Assembly: GCA_947561585.1 (NCBI GenBank)
Contig: CANNZV010002489.1
Location: 62,001 to 126,000, forward strand
Origin: Caprella mutica
Lineage: Eukaryota > Arthropoda > Malacostraca > Amphipoda > Caprellidae
Direction: 5' to 3'
DNA: 64,000 nt
Under the pieces are notes generated by a model. It made no database searches, was not told where the DNA came from, and worked only from the letters and a program-made list of their open reading frames with translations. Shown here one piece after another: positions 58,171 through 64,000 of the stretch. Position numbers and translations under genes: made by a program. How positions within the stretch are numbered: the first letter of the stretch is position 1; the number at the start of each line of letters is the position of its first letter.

Positions 58171-58270
58171 TGTAATATCCATTAGTTTAATATTAATTCT
58201 TTCTATGAATATTAATAATATAATTCGGGTCAAGATAAGCATGTATCTTGACTACGAACTTTGTATAACT
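58171..58270 (+). repeat. Gypsy 3' LTR, first 100 bp
   Basis: It starts TGTAATATCC after the purine tract and matches 53984-54083. It ends at TTGTATAACT, where copia begins. The remaining 73 bp are not seen directly after the copia element. Confidence 0.88.
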
Positions 58271-58608
58271 TGTTGAAATTTTAGTTTAAATGTATTACAC
58301 ACTCCTTATATGTTTAATGTTAACTTCCTGTTAGACTAGCTCAGCTATATTAAATTACCTATTCTTTAAATAACAATGTATTACTTTTATGAGAAACGGA
58401 CTTAAGGTCTAAAGTCCATTACAGTTCCGGCGCGTGTTAAATAACACCGCATGTAAAATCTTAAGTCAGTCTGTTTTTTACATTACTCAGAGAGAGATGT
58501 GATTCTCTCATCTCTCTAACATTCTTCTAACTGTATAACATATAACTCTTTAAATAAACTCTATGTCTTAACGTTGTTAACCCACTGTAATTTAACCTAA
58601 TTCTAACA
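58271..58608 (+). repeat. Copia 5' LTR
   Basis: It is 338 bp, starting TGTTGAAATT and ending TTCTAACA, with TGTT/AACA terminal inversion. It aligns with 63646-63980 and with the reverse LTR 5776-6114. Confidence 0.92.
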
Positions 58609-58622
58609 GGTTATGGGCCCAG
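58609..58622 (+). other. Copia primer binding site, half-tRNA type
   Basis: GGTTATGGGCCCAG directly follows the LTR. It is complementary to the anticodon-arm segment of initiator methionine tRNA (its CAT anticodon lies inside the match), as in Drosophila copia. Confidence 0.85.
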
Positions 58623-59108
58623 GGAACGATAAGAGTTTATAAATCAAATTATGTTTAAACAAGTTAGAAGTCTATTACAGTAATCAATAAAAACTAAGTG
58701 CAGTGAAAAAGTGTTAAACTAAATGAAACATATACGCACGAACGTTTGTGTAAGCATATCGTGTTAACGCGCTAATGAGGTCGATTATATTGACTGCTCT
58801 AGCGAAAATGTACTTGTTTTTATAGTATAATTATTTAGTATTTGTGCGGAAGAGGTGTCAAGAGAGGTCACAAATTACCTTTAAATCTGTGACCTTATCC
58901 TTTGGTAAACAGTCTTTCAACAAAAGGTTCTTGCGAACTAAGACTTGTGTTGCTGTTCCAATTGAATATTAATAATTATATTCTGTGAAGTTATTCTTAT
59001 GAATTAGAATAATTTTAAAACATCAATTCAGTTAAACAGTAAATCAATTTAACTGCTTTGTTTGTTTATGTTTGTTAAGTATTGAATGATAATAAATACT
59101 TTGAAAAC

Positions 59109-60514
59109 ATGTCTTCAAATAAGTTACCGGGGATTGTTCCCCTAGACTGGAATAATTACCCCACATGGAGGGTACAAATGAAGATGTATCTCTTAAGAGA
59201 GAAACTGATGGATTTTGCTGATGGATCTAAACCAGTTCCAATAGATTCCGCTTCAACTGAGGTTAAATCTGCCTATGCTAATAACAAGAATAAAGCTCTT
59301 GGCAGATATAGTACTATCTATTTCACCGGATCAATTGTACTTAGTTGGACAACCCACGGATCCACACGCTGTCTGGACCACCCTTCAAGAAACGTTTCAG
59401 AAAAACACGTGGGCGAACAAATTTCGTCTGAAGAAGAAGCTTTACAACTTAAAATTGAAGTCTCCCGAACTACTCAACTCCCACTTGAAAGAACTAACTG
59501 AAGTTTTTCAAGAGCTTGCCTTGTTAAATCAAGTGATCAGTGAAGAGGATAAAGTTATTTGTCTCCTATCATCATTACCTACCAGAGCCGTTTGAAGTGC
59601 TTGTTACCGCACTTGAAGCTCAGACAGACATCCCTACCTGGATTACCGTAGCTGACACACTCCGGAGAGAAGCTGAAAAGTTGAGTATTAAATCCAATGA
59701 TGCTTTGGCATTATCAAATACTCAGATTGAAGCTGCTGTAAATAAACAGTCAATCAAGTGCCAATTTTGCAAAAGATTGGGACACGTGAAGAAAGACTGC
59801 TTTAAATTTAAACGGTATTCTCAAACTAACAGAACTCAAAACCAGCCAAATGGTGTAAATGTAAGTCATATAGAACTTAATCACACAATGTATGCTAATG
59901 ATATCGCTCTTTCTAACAAATATGCCGACAGTAATATTTGGATAATAGATTCAGGCTCTTCATCACACATGAGTGGTGATAAAAATTTATGTAAAGATTT
60001 TGCAAATATTAGCAAACCTATCAATGTTAAAGTAGGTAATGGGGATGTTTTGCAAGCTAATTCACTAGGAAATGTTTCTGTTATTGTGAATATACCAGGT
60101 GGTGGAAGTAGAAAATGTACAATAAATGATGTACTATATGTGCCAAATCTAGCTTTTAATCTACTATCAGTGTCAAAAATGACAAGTAATAATAAATCTA
60201 TAATTTTTGAAAATGATAAATGTAAAATATTGAACGAAAATAAAGAGTTAATTGCTGAGGCTAACTGTGTTGGTCAACTCTATTATCTAAATACTTTAGT
60301 ACATAAAGCTGCAGTAACTGTTGATCAAAATAAAGTAAACCTTCTATGGCATAGAAGGCTTGGTCATATAGGTAACGATAACTTGACTAAAATGATCCGA
60401 ACTAAATCAGTAAATGGTCTGGATAGTAAATTACAAGCTATAGAGTATAGAAGGTATGTGTGAACACTGCTGTAATGGGAAAATGCCTAAAATACCTTTT
60501 TCTACAAGCATTAA
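59109..60514 (+). pseudogene. gag: Copia gag-protease-pre-integrase, frameshifted
   Basis: The ATG at 59109 (MSSNKLPGIVPLD) aligns with the start of the reverse copy. Comparison with that copy shows a one-base insertion near 59300 and a four-base insertion near 59580. The zinc knuckle CQFCKRLGHVKKDC, protease IIDSGSSSHMSG and pre-integrase LLWHRRLGHIG are intact in the third frame. A frameshift near 60430 precedes the HCC part of the integrase zinc domain. The MITE interrupts at 60515. Confidence 0.85.
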
Positions 60515-61104
60515 AGGTCCTCTCCAGGCTCCGGGAAAAAAATGAGTTTAAAACATAATATTATAGAACTAAGTTCTAGGATCATTATTCTGCAAACCGC
60601 ATACAATTCGGTTCAGTATATATTTTATAATTTGTTTTAAAGTTTTTTAATACTCAGTGAGCAACAATTGAGCGAATCACTAATCTGATGCTCAAGAAGA
60701 AGATTGTACACTCTTTGTTTTGATTACAAATTTGAATTTTATAAACAAACTATGCGTTTTCAGCCTTTATTTTAGATATTAATTGTTTCCTAAAGTATAT
60801 AAACGTTTCTATTATAAGTTCATTCAATTTTATACCTTTACAGGAATATTGAATGGATTTATTAAACCTAATACCTATTTGACAATCAAAACAAATGGTG
60901 TACATTCTTTTTCTTCAGGCTGAAATTTTTTTAAATTAGTAAGTCGGAAGTAAAATAGGTTTTGTAGATTTTTGATTATTAAAATCTTTAAAAGCATATA
61001 AAATTAAAAATATGCTACCAAATTCGATGCGGTTTGCAGCGAAATGATAATGAACATTAGCCTCGTTGAATAAGGCAATAAAAAAATTTGCTTGGAGGGG
61101 ACCT
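60515..61104. mobile_element. TTAA-flanked MITE, piggyBac-like, inside copia integrase
   Basis: TTAA lies exactly on both sides (60511-60514 and 61105-61108). The ends AGGTCCTCTCCAGGC and GCTTGGAGGGGACCT are inverted repeats with two mismatches. It is 590 bp and non-coding. TTAA targeting is the signature of piggyBac transposases. The termini are not the canonical CCCT type, so the subfamily is open. Confidence 0.82.
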
Positions 61105-63628
61105 TTAAGAAAAATTGTAAACCTCTTGATTTAATCCACACAGATGTCTGTGGGAAAATTACTCCCACTTCCAGGGGTAATAATTCATATTTTCTGACCT
61201 TTATTGATCATGCTACTCGATACTCCTGGATATATGTTATTGCCCATAAGAGTGATGTGTTTCAGAAGTTTTTGGAATGGAAAGCTATGGTTGAAAATAT
61301 TTATGAAAGGAAAATTAAAACCTTGCAGTCAGATAATGGAGGAGAATATACCTCAAATAAGTTTGAATCATATTTACGAAATGAAGGTATAATTCACCAG
61401 AAATCTATTCCTAAAACTCTTGAACAAAATGGGTTAGCTGAAAGATTTAATAGAACTATTATGGAAAAAGTTAGATGTATGTTATCTGATTCAGGAATTG
61501 ATAAGGAATTCTGGGGTGAAGCACTATATACTGCAAATTATCTAAATAATAGATGCATTAATTCATTTTTAGTAAATAAAACTCCATATGAAGCTTTAAA
61601 TCTTAGAAAACCAAATATTAGTCATGTAAAAGTTTTTGGATGCACTGGGTATGCCCATATTTCTCGAGATGAACGATCAAAATTAGAAAATAAAGCTACC
61701 AAATGTCTGTTTATTGGCTATGGCACAGTTACTAAAGGGTATAAGATGTATGATGTTGAATCTAAAAGAATCTTCTTTTCCAGGAATGTAACCTTTGATG
61801 AATCAGTTTCACCTAAGATTGAGAACTCTCAACTGATTGAGACTCCTACCTCTCCACGGGTGTTCCCTTCAGAAGATTCAGAACCTGCTGTGCCTGAGAA
61901 CCAAACTCCTGACAATAATCCTCAAATAATCCTCCCTGATGCGCAACCTGTACCAGCTATCAGTCCTGATGAGGATCTTAGACGATCGTCTAGAATTCGT
62001 CGAGCTCCTATTAGATATGGTAGTTGGGATTATAGCCATGATCAGCTTGAGGAGGAGGGTTTATTAGTAAATGGGAATATCAATATCGAGCCTAGGTCGG
62101 TATCTGAGGCTCTTAATAGCGGTTCTGAATCCTCTAAATGGAAACATGCCATGGAGAGGGAATTAAATGCTTTTGAGAAACATAAAGTTTTTTAACTCGT
62201 AAAACCTACCTCAGATTTAAACATAATTAAATCTAAATGGGTGTTTAAAAGAAAAAAGGGATCTGATGGTAGAGTGGTTTCATATAAAGCTAGATTAGTC
62301 GCTCAGGGTTTTTTACAGAGACCTGGAATCGACTATGATGAAATTTTTGCTCCTGTAGTGAGATTTGAATCGTTGCGAACCATGTTATCTTTAGCAGCTA
62401 ACCAAAAATTATTTGTACATCACTTGGATGTCAATTCTGCTTTTTTGAATGGGGATCTTAAAGAAAATGTTTATATTAGACAGCGTCCTGGCTATGCTAT
62501 TCCAGGAAAAGAAGATTTAGTATGTAAACTAAATAAATCTATGTATGGGTTAAAACAATCACCCAAATGTTGGAATGATGCTTTGGATGCATATCTTAAA
62601 TCCTTAGGATTTATTCAGTCCTCTTGTGACTCATGTATATATGTTAAAGTAATCAATAACTCTCCATGCTTCATTTCTGTGTATGTAGATGATATTATTG
62701 TAGCATGTAAGAACTATGATGACCTGACTAAAATCAAGACTGATTTAAGTGCTAAATTTGAGATGAAAGACTTAGGAAAATTATCCTATTTCTTAGGCAT
62801 AAAAGTCGTACAAGACGAAAATAAAATAGCATTAAATCAATCTTCATTTGTCAACGAGTTATTAGATAGATTTGAATTCAATAATTGTAAACCGGTTTCA
62901 ACCCCTGCTGATGTTAATTCTCATTTGGAACCAACTACTGATGATTGTGAACTAGTAGATAAAACTAAATATCAGTCAGCTGTAGGTGCTTTACTGTATC
63001 TATCTACTAAAACTAGACCGGACATAACTTATGCAGTTGGAAATGTCTCTAAATTTTGTTCCAATCCAAACACTAAGCACTGGTCTGCAATTAAGATAAT
63101 ATTTAGATACCTAAAGGGCACACCTGATCTTGGCATTACCTATGGTAATGAAGATTCTGAGTTGATAGGTTATTCTGATGCCGACTGGGCAGGTAACAGA
63201 GTTGATAGGAAAAGTACTTCTGGCCAATGTTTTATGTTAAATAATTCCATTATTTCTTGGCGCTCTGTGAAAGAGTCATTTGTTGCTTTATCAACGGCTG
63301 AAGCTGAATATGTTTCCCTCTCTGGTGCCTCCCAAGAAGCTGTATTTCTAAATAAATTACTATAGATCTTAAAGTATCTAATAAGAATCCTATAGTTTTG
63401 TTTGATGATAATCAGTCAGCTATTTGTATTGCTAAAAATGCTAAAAATCATCCTAGATCGAAACACATTGATATTAAATTTCATTACATTAGAGATCTTG
63501 TTGCTTCAAACACAATTAAACTTGTGTATTGCCCCAGTGAAACTATGCTTGCTGACATATTCACTAAACCGTTGCCTACTGATAGATTTACCAAATTAGT
63601 TGAATTAATAGGCATGAAAAATATATAA
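61105..63628 (+). pseudogene. pol: Copia pol (integrase, RT, RNase H), two lesions
   Basis: The integrase core has LIHTDVCG, QSDNGGEY and NGLAERFNRT (the D, D and E). The reverse transcriptase from about 62220 has KSKWVFKRK, LDVNSAFLNG and YVDDIIVA. The RNase H has DADWAGN and, in the last frame (63398-63628), HIDIKFHYIRD and DIFTKPL. A TAA at 62193-62195 is in frame between integrase and RT. A frameshift near 63365 separates the end. The stop at 63628 is the natural end, just before the purine tract. Confidence 0.88.
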
Positions 63629-63645
63629 TGTCGTGTGAGGAGGAG

Positions 63646-63980
63646 TGTTGAAATTTTAGTTTAAATGTATTACACACTCTTTATATGTTTAATGTTAACT
63701 TCCTGTTAGACTAGCTCAGCTATATTAAATTACCTATTGTTTAAATAACAATGTATTACTTTTATGAGAAACGGACTTAAGGTCTAAAGTCCATTACAGT
63801 TCCGGCGCGTGTTAAATGACACCGCATGTAAATTCTTAAGTCAGTCTGTTTTTTTACATTACTCAGAGAGAGATGTGATTCTCTCATCTCTCTAACATTC
63901 TTCTAACTGTATAACATATAACTCTTTAAATAAACTTTATGTCTTAACGTTGTTAACCCACTGTAATTTAACCTAATTCT
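63646..63980 (+). repeat. Copia 3' LTR, lacking its last bases
   Basis: It starts TGTTGAAATT after the purine tract and matches the 5' LTR to TAACCTAATTCT. It then continues with TTCTATGAATATTAATAATA, which is gypsy LTR sequence rather than the expected AACA. Confidence 0.88.
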
Positions 63981-64000
63981 TTCTATGAATATTAATAATA
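63981..64000 (+). repeat. Gypsy LTR fragment at the window edge
   Basis: TTCTATGAATATTAATAATA equals 54012-54031 and 58199-58218 within the gypsy LTRs. It begins about 28 bp into the LTR and is cut by the window end. Confidence 0.8.

Larger units (their letters stand above)
53984..58270 (+). mobile_element. Ty3/gypsy retrotransposon, degenerate, 3' LTR interrupted by copia
   Basis: It has a 173-bp 5' LTR, gag, pol in the order protease-RT-RNase H-integrase (gypsy order), a purine tract (GTTTGGGAGGGA, 58159-58170) and the first 100 bp of the 3' LTR. The copia element is inserted at LTR position 100. Gag and pol features resemble the Mag-type (K02A2.6-like) lineage, but this is tentative. It has many stops and no env. 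Confidence 0.88.
58271..63980 (+). mobile_element. Ty1/copia retrotransposon, nearly full length
   Basis: The order is 5' LTR, half-tRNA primer site, gag, protease, integrase, RT, RNase H, purine tract (GTGTGAGGAGGAG, 63633-63645) and 3' LTR. This domain order is diagnostic of copia. The LTRs differ at about six positions, indicating a recent insertion. Lesions are two gag frameshifts, a MITE in the integrase region, a nonsense codon and one RT/RNase H frameshift. It is the same family as the reverse fragment at 3964-6114. Confidence 0.93.

Noticed and set aside
59082..59108. Upstream TTG start for copia gag
   Set aside because: The ATG at 59109 aligns with the ATG of the reverse copy at 5275, and TTG is not a usual eukaryotic start.

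Overview
This is eukaryotic, animal-type nuclear DNA, most likely from an insect. The support is an AT-rich background, one multi-exon gene with GT-AG introns, and dense insect-style transposons. A hemipteran is possible but is only an inference. No bacterial genes, operons, rRNA or tRNA genes, or CRISPR arrays were seen.

Layout. Positions 1-13.9 kb are gene-poor. They hold a reverse-strand 5' fragment of a Ty1/copia element (3964-6114), a degenerate hAT-like element (8884-10542) and about a dozen short non-autonomous DNA transposons. These fall into related families (called A, B, B' and C here) with CCA-type terminal inverted repeats and 8-bp target duplications, some nested in one another. 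Positions 13976-19659 carry the only recognisable cellular gene. It is a ten-exon predicted metallopeptidase of the fungal YIL108W / Pfam Metallopep type, and its exon phases agree throughout, giving about 644 codons. Positions 19660-22939 are non-coding flank.

From 22.95 kb onward almost everything is retrotransposon. An old I-group-like LINE (L1, 22951-45156) was split by two later LINEs. L2 (24963-30500) has both ORFs intact. L3 (31606-42939) is itself split by L4 (36291-41920). The L2, L3 and L4 insertions have exact or near-exact 10-12 bp target duplications. After a non-coding spacer a fifth, more divergent LINE (L5, 46868-53983) carries a pogo/Tigger-like DNA transposon (49183-50496). 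A decayed Ty3/gypsy element starts at 53984, and its 3' LTR was hit by a young copia element (58271-63980). That copia carries a TTAA-flanked MITE in its integrase region. The window ends in an unusual copia-LTR/gypsy-LTR junction.

How the parts work together. The LINE ORF1 proteins are zinc-knuckle RNA-binding proteins, and the ORF2 proteins combine endonuclease, reverse transcriptase and RNase H. Only L2 looks able to encode a complete set. The LTR elements and the other LINEs are broken by stops, frameshifts or insertions. The short MITEs would depend on transposases encoded elsewhere. I found no convincing new multi-gene system. The most interesting signals are the dated stack of insertions, the related MITE families sharing a core motif, and an intron minisatellite built from a splice donor.
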